From Hygrophila difformis (taxonomy: Eukaryota > Streptophyta > Magnoliopsida > Lamiales > Acanthaceae), in NCBI GenBank assembly GCA_030278955.1, contig JAOANR010000008.1, positions 42,391,301-42,455,300 of the forward strand: 64,000 nucleotides of DNA, in the 5' to 3' direction. Below the pieces are notes generated by a model. It did not search any database. It saw only the letters and a list, made by a program, of their open reading frames with translations, and was not told where the DNA came from. The position numbers and the translations under genes were made by a program. Shown here in pieces: positions 44,963-56,044 of the stretch (positions are counted from its first letter, which is position 1; every line of letters begins with the position of its first letter).

Positions 44963-47352
44963 TGTAACACCCCGGATTTGATAACCCAGGCCGGGATGTC
45001 ACCGCCACATCTCTCTAGCAAGACACGGATTCTCCGAGCTTGCCAAAGAGATGCAAGGCTATAGGTATTGCAAAAAGATTTAAAAACAAGTCCGGAATCT
45101 ATTTAAAAATAATAATAAGTATCATTCACACATATAGTAGTAGTAATAATATATCGCAGCGGAAAATGTAAAGTGGGCCGACATGGCCAAAACTCGGGAT
45201 TTACATGCCCGTTATGCAAGTATCATAAAGCAATAAAAACAATGTTAAAGTTTTTCCATCCCCCAATGCATATGCTCATGCATTATCTTCATACTCTGAA
45301 AGGAAAAGAGAAAACAACAATTTTATCAGTATATAAAATACTGAGTAAGTCGATCCTAACATAGCAATAAAGGGATTTAATAATTTAAAATTTCACTCCT
45401 AACATGCATTCACAAAATTTAAAGGGAACAATATTTTAATTGTGTACTTGAACATGCATTTAATCCACAATAACAATTTAGTCGTGATATGAAATTTAAA
45501 GACATAATTTAAATGCATAATTTAAAGACATGCAACAATAAATAAATACTTAAAAATATTAAATCTTTTATTTCCCCCGTTACGTAACCATTTCTCAGTG
45601 TTTTGTATAGCCGGTGATCCGGCGGCCGCAGCCGTTTCGTAAGTATCTCGTTTAGCCGGTGATCCGGCGGCCGCAGCCGTATCTGCCATACCCAGTACCA
45701 CTCCGGAGCCTCGGGAAATCCATACGGACAACCCGAGAGAGTAGGCCATGTATCTCCCGCCGATTGGCGTAATATCTCATCAAATTCTCTCGTCCATTAT
45801 AGGCCCGAAGAGAAAGGCTAGAGGGGCACCCTGCAGAGCACTCACCCTCCACCAAAGTATCTCATGTATCGTTTAGATTTAATGTATCGGGGTTTTTCAA
45901 AAGTATAGATGTATCGTATTTCAAATCTTTGATCGTTCGTTTCGAAATTTCAAAATCCTTCGATTTAAAAGTATCTTGGCGTCACAGTTTACGCCTTTTC
46001 AATTTAAAAATTCGATTTAAGTCTGAAAAATCTGACAATTTCACAGTTTATGCAAAACACCCTAACGAACAACTTTCGTGTTTTAACTTTCTCGAAATAA
46101 GTTGACGAAACATGTCAAAAATCAAGTTTAATACGGAAACAGTTTACTGTCCCGAAACAGATTTGTCACAGTTCGGAAAATTGGCTTTTTGACATATCAA
46201 ATGGACTCCAAAAATTCTGAAATTTTAAACACATATACTAGACATGATTATCTACAACTTTCATTTAGATTGTAAAGATCAAATCGGACTACAAAATATA
46301 GAAATAGACTCACTAAGTTCGGACATGTTCATAGGCAGATTTCAAACACGTTTTGTCAAACAGTTTCTTTTCGATGCGATTTAAAATAGAAAACTTTAAC
46401 GAAAATGTCTGAAATTTTTACACAACCTAGATTTATGTGTTAGGATTAAAAGTCTAGTTTTGAGTTTTTCGGATTGAATCCTCGAAATATGAGTTTTAGG
46501 CCGATTACAGAAACTGCGCAAGTTGGGGTTTTTAACTTCGATTTTTACGTTTCGTTACATTACGACTATACCGGACGCCCCTAAATCACCCGTATTGATA
46601 TGGAAGGCTCAACTTACAGTGATAGGGAGTTTTGGTCATCCTAAGGTGGCTGGCTCGTCTAAATTTGCTACGAACGGATCTCCTCAACGTCAAGCTTCCG
46701 ACACAGTTTAGAACACTAGGGATCTTGTATTCCACGCCTCCTCCGTCGGTTTTCGTCGCCGGGAAGTGATCGGAAAGTCGTCGGGAAGTCGCCGGAAGGT
46801 GTTTTGGCTTTGGAGAGAGTTTGGGAGAGTGGAGGGAGATTTGTGACTGATGAAAAGGGTGGGGAGACAACCCTAGGTCGACCTTATTCACCTTCCCCCG
46901 TCCAAAATCCACTTTCCAAAGTCGGGGGGTCGAAATATGGCAAGAAATCGCCGAAAACGCGCAACTTGCCAAAACCTGTGGAGCCACGCGGGGTTGGCGC
47001 GCCTTTTGGCCAAACCCCGCCCGGCCAGCGCACGGCCCACGCCTGGACTGTGGTCCGGGCGGGTCCGTGCGATCCGATCCGTCGGGTCTTTTTCTCCTCT
47101 CTTTCGGGCTTCTATCCTTCCACGTTTTTGCGCTCGATTTTCCGGGTCATTTTCGGATTATGCTTCTCATCATAAATTTATTCTGACTTAATTCGATTTC
47201 ACGTCTGAAATCTTAGGTTTAGGTCCGTCGGTTTCTAAATCGTCGTCTTTTGATTTCCGTGCATCTCCGAGTTTATGGATTCTCGGAAACAAAACTTTCT
47301 TTCCTATTGGATTAATTCCTATTTTTATATTCTAAAATTTACGGGTATTACA
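44963..47352 (-). mobile_element. Element E 5' LTR (2390 bp)
   Basis: It matches the 3' LTR in length and nearly in sequence. Possible intron signals are at 46617 (donor) and 45296 (acceptor). It ends before GAAAG at 47353. Confidence 0.95.
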
Positions 47353-47357
47353 GAAAG

Positions 47358-47698
47358 TTGCTTGTTAAAGATAATGGCTAGCATGGATAATTATGTTATG
47401 CAATTTTCATTTCCTTTGGGACATGTTGGTTATGGACTTTTATTTTAAGTGAATGACTATATATATATGAAATTTGGTCTTGAAATTGTTAAAGAGATGA
47501 AATAGAAAGTCATAGTGGGAATTTTATTAAAGTTCTTTTAAACCTTGTAGAATACCTTTGGTTATAGAATCAACTTTTATTATCTTGTTTTAAAGAATCT
47601 TGGGATGAAGAACTATGGGGTTTCACTATGGACTTTGTTGGTTATTTTAGCATTTTATTAAAGAATCTTGTTTTAAAGTTCTTTTTTATATATATATA
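47358..47698 (+). mobile_element. Element D 3' LTR, fragment 3
   Basis: It continues D's LTR after E, matching about 290-600. The end departs from the 5' LTR: after TTTAGCATTTT near 47657 comes a scrambled patch of nearby words (ATTAAAGAATCTTGTTTTAA) and a TA run. The Helitron starts at 47699. Confidence 0.85.
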
Positions 47699-47701
47699 CT
47701 A

Positions 47702-49404
47702 GAAATTGTGCTGACGCGCGCTACGCTGCGCTTGGCGGCGAATGGGTTTTATGAGGTCATGTTTATGAGGAAGGAAAGGTGCTAGTAATATGAAATTTGG
47801 AGTATGGAAGAGTTGACAAGTCCAGAAAGAAGATTGAACATAGAGATGCCAGGGGGTCCTCCATAGTGAATGCGTGACAGTGAGAAATTGATACAAGTAT
47901 ATTATGTGTCCTGCACATCTATGGATGGGTCAGCCCTATTGGCTGTCTGCAACATGTTTTCAATATGATTCTCCATATTAGAGATTGGGATATGCTCCGT
48001 CGTGGTTTCTCTTGACAACATATGCTCAGAGACTTCACATTCTGACTCTTATAGAGGGACATTGAATTCTGCAGTCACAAGAGACAATAAGGAACACATC
48101 AATCCATTGAATTACAACTGAAAGCTCCAACAGTCAAAATCAATGGCATGATTTGAAGCGAAGTACAAGGATTACAATAATACGTCAGAAATAGAATCAT
48201 TAATAGATGCATATAGTGTGTTGCTCAGAACTCCATGCAATGTTGTTTTATTTGCTTCATCCTGTTGTACAAAAATGACAATAACATGAGTAGATGAAAA
48301 CTAAAAATGCTACTGTCTATATACAGCCCTTAATAAGTTGGTGTGTCCAAGCACCAGTATGGAATGATTTCTCTAATCCAAAGTGCCAACAGGCATTTAC
48401 ATAAACAAGAAGAAACATATATGGAGTATTTAAATAAATGATAGCATAAAATTGAATTTCTAACTTTTTAATCTATAACGTCGTTGATAAACATACAAAA
48501 AACAGCCACAACAATTGTTCTAAGCTGTGGTCACATTCACCAACTAAACAAAGCAATAGGTGTAATGGCAATTAAAGAAACTAAGATTGAATTGGACTAA
48601 CTTGCTGACGAAGGAGACCGACATCAGATAAATGGCAGCGTTTCTAATTCGTTGAACTCTAAATTCAGGGGCAACATTTTTATACACTATTGCAAAAAAT
48701 TGAATCATTAAGGGAAGTACTCAAATCTGAGGCAAATAAATATAGCCTCCCTTCCGTCGTCCAACCAACTCTTGTATATAAAGATTCAATTAATCATACA
48801 ATAATAATCACTTAAAATAAGTACAAAACATTATCGTTTTCACATGACTAAAGCAAATAAGGGGTAAAGCAATACACCGAAAATCGGATCCCTAGAAAAT
48901 TTAGGGATCAAAGTTCAATCCGAAAATAAAATGATTGAAACAATAAAAAGCAATACCTGGACAAATAACAGGGTAATCGTAATCGAAACCCTCCTTGTAA
49001 TCAGCTAGTTCAATCCTTATAATAGTTTTGAAAATGAAGACAACATAGTATTTTGCACAAACTTATCCTCATTGAAAATCAAAGTGGATCGCTATGGCAT
49101 TGTAAATTACAATAATAACAAATAGACAGAAACCAGTCTAGAAACATAAACAAAAGCAAAAGCAGTTCAATCCTTCCAACACCCCACAATTATTGGATCA
49201 TAAAGATTAAATTCACAATGAAGCAATCAAGCAAATATTGAAAAGCATATATATAATCCTTCACGACAAATGAAAAATGAAAGTATAATATTGGTTTGGT
49301 TAACAATGGGCAATTATGATCATCCAATTACAATTTCATCAAAAAGTGAAATGAAGGTGGTTCAGTTATGATTTTGAATTCTTAAATTTCCTATACCAGC
49401 TGCA
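47702..49404 (-). other. Helitron left arm (3' half), possible captured fragments
   Basis: This is low-GC sequence without long ORFs. On the minus strand a 47-codon open stretch (48045-47902) ends in TAA and includes MENHIENMLQTANRADPSID. It could be the last exon of a captured gene, but it is too short to be sure. The rest looks like intron or intergenic DNA. Confidence 0.4.
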
Positions 49405-49409
49405 CAATG

Positions 49410-52156
49410 TGTAACACCCCGGATTTGATAACCCAGGCCGAGGTGTCACCGCCGCATTCCCCTAGCAAGACACGGCTTCCCGAGCTCGCTAAGGAAACGC
49501 AAGGCTTGTGGGTATGTAAAAGATTTAAAACATTTCAAGATATAGTCCGGAAATTTATAATACTTAGTACGATAGTCGAAATTATCACGTGCGGAAAATA
49601 AATAAAGTAAGTGCAGCGGAAAGTAAAATCACGGCCAACATGGCCAAATCCTCGGGTTTAACAGACCCGGTAAAACAGTACGATGCAGAAATAAAATGTT
49701 CATAAATAATTCCCCCCAAGTGCATGCGTATGCGTCACTCGACATACTCTGTAAAAGAAAAATGACAACGGTTGTCAGTATAAAAATATACTGAGTAAGT
49801 TAATCCCTAACTAACAAATAAAAGGGTTTACAAGTGTTTAAACTAAAGATTTCGCTTATCGTACGAGAATTTAAAAGTACATGATTTATTAGCAGCGGAA
49901 AATTATGATTAAAGAACTTAATTTAGAAAGCGAAATTTAAAGCATAATTTAAGGTGCATAAAATTTAAATACGTAATTAAAGACAGGATAAATACGATTT
50001 AAAGATAATGAAACACTCACACGAGTCTTTTACTTTTCATCCCGTAAACTAAGAAGAGGACACCATACCGGGAGATCACTAACGAGGCAATCTCAACATA
50101 GGACCACTAACGAGGCAGTCCAAACAATGGGAGACCACTAACGAGGCAGTCTCAAAGATAGTAGGACCACTAACGAGGCGATCCAAAAAGATAGTAGGAC
50201 CACTAACGAGGCGATCCACAAACACAGCGCGCGAGATCACTAACGAGGCAATCTCAGATAGTAAGGAGACCACTAACGAGGCAGTCTCAAAGATAATGAT
50301 AGTATGAAGATCGGCTCAGCCTAGTGAACGGGATTTTTCGAAAGTTCGTATTTCAAAGTTATCAAAGGATCGACATTGCGTTTTCATAGTTCGAGTTTTT
50401 TCAAGTTCGAAAAATCCTATTCGAGGCAGTTTACGCCTTTCTTAATTTAAAATTCGTTTTTCCTCCAAAAATTCTGAAACTTGGCCAGTAATTCAAAAAC
50501 ACACACACGAACAACTTTCATGTTTTAAGTTTTTGGAAATAAGGTTCCGAAGTGAGTTAAAATTTGAGTTTATTGCAAAGAATAATTTACGTCTTAAAAA
50601 CTGTTTTCGTCACAGGTTCGTGTAACGCCGATTAAAAATTCATTTCAAAACCAATCGATGTGAAATTTTTACAGTAACTACACGACACATTAAGGAACAA
50701 CTTTCATGTTTCAAGTTTTTGGAAATAATGAATTCTTGGTACTCAAAAATCGTGTGCAACTCACTGCATACTCATGGCCCTTAAAACGAATTCAAAACAG
50801 TTCTAAAAACTTGGCCGTTTGACATATCAAATGAACACCAAAATTCGTGAAATTTTGTAGGCATAATCTAGACACAATTATCTACAACTTTTGTTTAGAA
50901 ATGCAAAGTTAAATCATTCGAAAAATGGGTGAAAAACATGCATCAAGTTGAATGAAGGAATCTGTCACAGGTTTAAATCGTTCGGTTTGAAACAGAAAGT
51001 TCATGGCGAAAATTGGGGTAGCAAAACTTAATGTCAATGGCTGAAATTTGGACACAAGATAGATAAAGGTGTTAGGAACAACTTTTATGTTGAAAAGTTT
51101 TCGGTTTGAATTCCCGAAGGTCGAGTTTTTGGCGAGTCTTTAAAATTGGACGAAAATAGGGTTTTTGAAAACCGATTTTTGTTACAAGCCTATATCTCGA
51201 GATTTAAACAACAAACAACCGCAAAAATTTGTGAGTAAGGTGTTAACTTACTTAGGATGATGATAGGGTCGCTGGATTGGGTTTCCGGACGTCCTAGGGT
51301 CACGACGAACGGCCAACTTCTCCGATCGCTTTTTGTTCGTTTTCCGACGTGAAATCGTAGTAAGGAAATAGTGTTAGAATTCGAGTTTTGGAGACTCATG
51401 GACTGATGGAACGATATATTAAGACTTACCAAGGTTCTATGAAGCCGTGGCTTAGTCCCGTTCACCTCGTCGTCGCCGGAATGTTCGCCGGAAAGCTTCG
51501 TCGGGAGGGTTTGGCTTGGAGAGGGAGTTTGTAAGTATGGTGGGGATGGGTTTTCTGTGGGATTAGGGTTTTGAGGCTCCCCAGCCGCCCCTAAGCCTTC
51601 CTTAAGGCTGGGATTTGGTTTCCCTCGAAGGGAGTTGTAATTTCGGCAAGAAAATCGCCCCCGAATGGAAAGATTACACCTCCAGCCCCTCTGGCGCGGA
51701 GGTGGCGCGCACCCACCCCTATGGTCGCGCGGAGCACGCGCGCCAGGCCTGTCGTCGCGACGCCCTTGGCCGCGCGGTGTCCGCGCGGCGGCGCGCGGAC
51801 AGCGCGGGCCGGCCGGTTCGGCGATCCGCGTGTTACGTCGGGTCTTCCCTCGCTTTCCCCTATCGGTTTCCTACGTGTTAGCTCGATTCCCTGGGTCGTT
51901 TTCGTTGCGGAATCTTCTCCTTAATCTTGTTACGAGTCCGGCTTATCGCTCGCAACATTTCCGGGTCCTACTTAGCCTAGTCTAAATTGGTTCCAACATC
52001 TCCTATCGTCCTTGTGATCTAATTCGTGATGTATTTTGTGATTTATTTCGTGACTGAACTTAGAAATTAGTTCTAAGCTGCCTACGTACCCTGTGAAGGG
52101 ATCAAGTCATGACGTAGTTCAAAACAATTTGAATTTGTTTTTCCTCGGGTGTTACA
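49410..52156 (-). mobile_element. Element F 3' LTR (2747 bp)
   Basis: It ends, as read on +, in CTCGGGTGTTACA. In the sense direction it starts TGTAACACCCGAGG, a start that A, B, C and E keep only as a relic inside. Possible intron signals are a donor at 51251 and an acceptor ending at 49749. It is GC-rich at 51700-51830. The seven-unit hairpin array is at 50072-50288. Confidence 0.95.
50072..50288 (-). repeat. Seven-unit hairpin array in F 3' LTR
   Basis: Read on +, each unit has core CACTAACGAGGC between complementary arms: GAGAT/ATCTC, GGAC/GTCC, GAGAC/GTCTC, GGACC/GATCC twice with one non-Watson-Crick pair, GAGAT/ATCTC and GAGAC/GTCTC. In the element's own direction the core is GCCTCGTTAGTG, exactly as in C, though the flanking text and unit number differ. 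Confidence 0.85.
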
Positions 52157-52170
52157 TCCTCCCCCCCTTA
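52157..52170 (-). promoter_or_regulatory. Element F polypurine tract
   Basis: The minus strand reads TAAGGGGGGGAGGA directly against the LTR, only about ten bases after the pol stop codon. F lacks the hairpin and second tract found in A, B, C and E. Confidence 0.88.
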
Positions 52171-52179
52171 AGAATACAG

Positions 52180-55100
52180 TTATGTCCCCATAACTGTGGT
52201 CGGGTCGTCTTGGAAGAGGGTAGGGTAACGTTGCCTCATGTCGGCTTCCAATTCCCAGGTTGCCGTCTCCGTCTCGTGGTTGGACCACAGGACCTTGACC
52301 ATCTTTACAGTTTTATTCCTTGTCACCCTTTCCTTGTAGTCGAGTATTTGCACCGGGGTTTCTTCATAGGTCAAGTCATCATCCAATTCGATTACGTCCG
52401 GTTGGAGTACATGCGACGTGTCGGGCACATACTTTTTTAGTTGGGAAACGTGAAACACGTTATGGACGCGTGCTAGTTGAGGCGGCAGCGCCAGCCGGTA
52501 CGCCAGATTCCCTACTCTCTCTAGGATCTCATATGGCCCTATGTATCGTGGGCTCAGTTTCCCCCGCTTGCCAAAGCGCATTACGCCCTTCATTGGCGAG
52601 ACCTTCAGCATGACCTTGTCACCGACTTGAAATTCCAAGTCCTGTCGTCTCACGTCCGCATAACTCTTTTGCCGGTCCTGAGCGGCTCTCATCTTCCCCT
52701 GGATAACCTTAACTTGCTGAGCCATGTCCTCCACCAGTTGTGGCCCTACTGTCATTACTCGATCGTTCTCTTCCCAACTCAATGGGCTCCGGCATCTTCG
52801 TCCATACAGTGCCTCGAAGGGCGCCATGCCGATGCTCGCATGGTAACTGTTGTTATAGGAGAACTCGATCAAGGGTAAATGGTGCTCCCAACTTCCCTTG
52901 AATTCCAACACACAAGCCCTCAACATGTCCTCCAGCGTCTGTATAGTTCGCTCCGTCTGTCCATCCGTCATAGGGTGGAACGCCGTACTCATCTTTATCT
53001 GCGTCCCCAGAGCTTCTTGCAGCTTGGTCCAAAACTGGGAGACGAATCTGCTATCCCTATCCGAGATGATGTCATGCGGCACCCCGTGCCGGCGTACCAC
53101 ATTGTCTATGTATGCCCTTGCTAGTTGGTCCATTGTCCATGTGTCCTTCATCGGGATGAAAATGGCGGCCTTCGTTAACCTATCCACGATCACCCAAATC
53201 TTATTCATTCCTTTTGGCGATCGTGGCAACCCTGAAACAAAATCCATGGAGATGCTATCCCACTTCCAGCTTGGGATCTCCAATGGTTGCATTAATCCTA
53301 AGGGCTTTTGCCGTACTGCCTTGATCTTCTGGCAGGTAAGGCACCTTGCTACGAATTCGGCCACCTCTCTCTTCATGTTCGGCCACCAATAATTTTTCTT
53401 CAAGTCCTTATACAGCTTATCCCCTCCGGGGTGGACCGAGTAGGGGGTGCTATGGCCTTCCTCCATCACCTTCTTCTTCAGATCTGCGGACTCCCGCGGT
53501 ATACACCATCTTCCCCTGAAGCGGATGCTCCCGTCCTCGTGAATCTGGAAATCTACTGCCTTTCCTTCGGCAATGCTTCTCCTTATTTCCTCCATCTGTT
53601 CGTCACTCGACTGGGCGAGTCGTATTTCTTCGAATACGGTAGGGCTTACTACCATCGCGTTGACGACCTTGGTTACCGTACCGGGCTGCACCAGTTCCAG
53701 GCTTAGTTTCGCCAAATCTCTGTACAATTCGGCCGGTATCACCAGTGAGTTCGTGACATGTTGCGCCTTCCGACTCAAGGCGTCGGCCACGACGTTGGCC
53801 TTGCCCTCGTGATACGCGACTTCTAGGTCGTAATCTTTGATCAATTCCAACCATCTCCTCTGCCTCAAGTTCAGCTCTCTTTGCGTGAATATGTACTTGA
53901 GGCTCTTATGGTCGGTAAACACCCGACAATTCCGCCCATAGAGATAGTGTCTCCAGATTTTCAGGGCGAACACGACCGCGGCCAGTTCCAGGTCGTGCGT
54001 CGGGTAGTTTTGCTCGTGCGGTTTCAGCTGTCGTGATGCGTACGCTATGACCTTTTGATCCTGCATCAGTACGCATCCCAGTCCTTCTCTCGAGGCGTCG
54101 CTATACACCTCGAAGTCTCCATCCTCTGATGGTAACGCCAACACCGGCGCCGTGGTAAGTCGTTTCTTCAGCTCCTGGAATGCGGCTTCGCACTCGCCAG
54201 TCCAGTCATACTTCACCCCCTTCTTCAGCAGTTGGGTCAATGGGCGGGCGATTTTGGAGAAATCTTGGACAAATCGCCTGTAGTAGCCCGCCAGTCCGAG
54301 AAAGCTTCTTATCTCCGTTGGGCTCTTCGGGGGTACCCACTCGGTTACAGCCGAGATTTTCGCCGGGTCTACCGCCACTCCGCTGGCGGATACGATATGC
54401 CCAAGGAATGTTACCTCCCTCAGCCAGAAGTCGCATTTGGACAACTTCCCATCTAGCTGATTTTCTCGGAGGATCCTCAGCACTTTATGTAAGTGCTTGG
54501 AATGTTCTTCCTCGTCCCTTGAGTAGACCAAGATGTCGTCTATGAATACCACTACGCATTGATCTAACAGTCCTCGGAACACGTTGTTCATGAGGTTCAT
54601 GAACATCGCCGGGGCATTCGTCAGTCCGAATGACAGGACTGTGAATTCGTAGTGTCCGTAGCGAGTCCTGAACGCTGTCTTTGGGATGTCCTTCTCAGCA
54701 ATTCGCAGCTGATGATATCCCGATCGCAGGTCGATCTTGGAGAACACAGTAGCTCCCTTCAGCTGGTCAAACAGATCCTCGATTCTGGGCAACGGATACT
54801 TATTCTTGATAGTGACTTGATTAAGTCCCCTATAGTCAATACACAGTCTCAGACTCCCATCCTTCTTTTTGACGAACAAGACCGGTGCTCCCCATGGGGA
54901 CGTACTCGGTCGGATATATCCCTTTTCCAGCAATTCTTCGAGCTGTTCCTTTAGCTCCTTCATCTCCGGCGGTGCCATGCGGTAAGGAGCCTTTGATACA
55001 GGTTCCGTTCCCGGGATAAGATCTATGGTGAACTCGAGATCCCTCTCAGGGGGCATGCCAGGAACGTCCTCTGGGAACACATCCGGGTATTCTCTCACCA

Positions 55101-55401
55101 CCGGAATGTTGTCTATCTTTACCCCTTCAGCCTCGAGGTTGTGAACGTAGCATGCGTATAGCGCGTGGCCCTTACGCATTAGGCTACCTAACTCTAGGAC
55201 GTTGATTAACTTGTTAGATTTCTTAGGGGGTTGAGAGTAGAAGATGACTCTTTTCCCCCTACTTTTTGACAGCGTGATCTTTTGCTTTTGGCATTCGATC
55301 ACGGCCTTATACCGGGTTAGCCAATCCATTCCTAGTATGACGTCAAAGTCCCTGACGTTGAACTCTACCAAGTTTGCGAAAAACTCTACGTTCTTTATCA
55401 C
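52180..55401 (-). CDS. Element F pol: RT, RNase H, integrase, chromodomain (open frame)
   Basis: It has 1073 codons without a stop. The N-terminus is the second half of the protease region ([26 protein letters not shown]) without the catalytic DSG. RT follows, with LCIDYRGLN and FIDD (about residues 175-300). RNase H has YSDAS near 430. The integrase has HSTPYSVH...CLTC, MDFVSG, SDRDSRF and TERTIQ, the D-D-35-E set. The tail has GPYEILE, VFHVSQL and TATWE and ends MGT. The frame enters from the leader ORF in a different reading frame. The first codon here is GTG, so no normal start is visible and translation is doubtful. Catalytic residues are all present. Confidence 0.9.
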   Translation of the reverse strand: MIKNVEFFANLVEFNVRDFDVILGMDWLTRYKAVIECQKQKITLSKSRGKRVIFYSQPPKKSNKLINVLELGSLMRKGHALYACYVHNLEAEGVKIDNIPVVREYPDVFPEDVPGMPPERDLEFTIDLIPGTEPVSKAPYRMAPPEMKELKEQLEELLEKGYIRPSTSPWGAPVLFVKKKDGSLRLCIDYRGLNQVTIKNKYPLPRIEDLFDQLKGATVFSKIDLRSGYHQLRIAEKDIPKTAFRTRYGHYEFTVLSFGLTNAPAMFMNLMNNVFRGLLDQCVVVFIDDILVYSRDEEEHSKHLHKVLRILRENQLDGKLSKCDFWLREVTFLGHIVSASGVAVDPAKISAVTEWVPPKSPTEIRSFLGLAGYYRRFVQDFSKIARPLTQLLKKGVKYDWTGECEAAFQELKKRLTTAPVLALPSEDGDFEVYSDASREGLGCVLMQDQKVIAYASRQLKPHEQNYPTHDLELAAVVFALKIWRHYLYGRNCRVFTDHKSLKYIFTQRELNLRQRRWLELIKDYDLEVAYHEGKANVVADALSRKAQHVTNSLVIPAELYRDLAKLSLELVQPGTVTKVVNAMVVSPTVFEEIRLAQSSDEQMEEIRRSIAEGKAVDFQIHEDGSIRFRGRWCIPRESADLKKKVMEEGHSTPYSVHPGGDKLYKDLKKNYWWPNMKREVAEFVARCLTCQKIKAVRQKPLGLMQPLEIPSWKWDSISMDFVSGLPRSPKGMNKIWVIVDRLTKAAIFIPMKDTWTMDQLARAYIDNVVRRHGVPHDIISDRDSRFVSQFWTKLQEALGTQIKMSTAFHPMTDGQTERTIQTLEDMLRACVLEFKGSWEHHLPLIEFSYNNSYHASIGMAPFEALYGRRCRSPLSWEENDRVMTVGPQLVEDMAQQVKVIQGKMRAAQDRQKSYADVRRQDLEFQVGDKVMLKVSPMKGVMRFGKRGKLSPRYIGPYEILERVGNLAYRLALPPQLARVHNVFHVSQLKKYVPDTSHVLQPDVIELDDDLTYEETPVQILDYKERVTRNKTVKMVKVLWSNHETETATWELEADMRQRYPTLFQDDPTTVMGT

Positions 55402-55715
55402 TATAGGTATTCCATTGTAGCGTTTAGAGCATCATCCTTCAGGTGATGCAGTTGATGTCCCAAGACCCCTGCTTGGGTCTCTACGTCGTCAATCTGGGTC
55501 CGAAGCTCAGTCTCGCGGGTCTGGAGTTCGTTGATTTGGACTTGGAGTTGGGTTATATCTTGGTGTCCTGCTTGGCCCAGATTAGTTAGGTGGCCCAAGT
55601 TAGCTTCCATTTGCTCTACCCTTAGTCTGAAGTTGTTCACGTTTTGAGGAGATTCGAGGTATGCTTCAATCAACCTCATTAGTAGGTTGATCATGTTCAC
55701 GTTTGGGGAGGCCAT
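55401..55715 (-). pseudogene. Element F leader ORF, fused out of frame to pol
   Basis: It keeps the first 95 or so residues of the leader protein (MASPNVNMINLLMRLIEAYL, coiled coil), then at KDD (about 55430) jumps to the codons before the pol frame read one base off, and stops at 55401-55403. The linker, acidic tail, gag and protease start were lost in a single deletion. A -1 shift would be needed to enter pol. Confidence 0.85.
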
Positions 55716-56029
55716 CTAGTGTTAACAAGGTAGGTTAGAGTTAGACGTTTTTCAGGCAAGGTTAAGATATGCACAATTTAAATCTATATGCAACATGCAA
55801 GTGCAAGTCCCTTCCCCATAAAGTTTAAAATAAATTGCTAAAGGTTGGGCCTCTATAGTGGGCCAAAATTTAATATTTCTTGGGCTAAGATTTGGGCTAT
55901 GTAAAAAGGATTATAGATTTTTGGGCTAAAAATAGTACTAGTAGTCAAATAAATAATTTTAAAAGAAATAACACTTGGGCTTAAAAATATTGGTTTAAAA
56001 TAATAGTAGTAGCTTTAAAAATTTTCCGG

Positions 56030-56041
56030 GCTCTGATACCA
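56030..56041 (-). promoter_or_regulatory. Element F primer-binding site
   Basis: TGGTATCAGAGC on the minus strand lies three bases inside the 5' LTR. Confidence 0.93.
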
Positions 56042-56044
56042 ACT

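Larger units (their letters stand above)
38016..47352 (-). mobile_element. Element E: LTR element carrying an opposite-strand ORF
   Basis: It is bounded by TGTAACACCCC and GGTATTACA, with GAAAG duplications (38011-38015, 47353-47357). Both LTRs are 2390 bp and differ at about 27 places by eye (1.1%). The minus strand holds primer site, leader ORF, a short integrase tail and polypurine tract. Gag, protease, RT, RNase H and most of integrase are missing. Their place is taken by a module with a 442-aa ORF on the plus strand. It is non-autonomous. Confidence 0.96.

Noticed and set aside
50072..50288. CRISPR-like array
   Set aside because: Units and spacers are short and irregular, the setting is a plant LTR, and the arms covary. 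It is a hairpin array, not a CRISPR.
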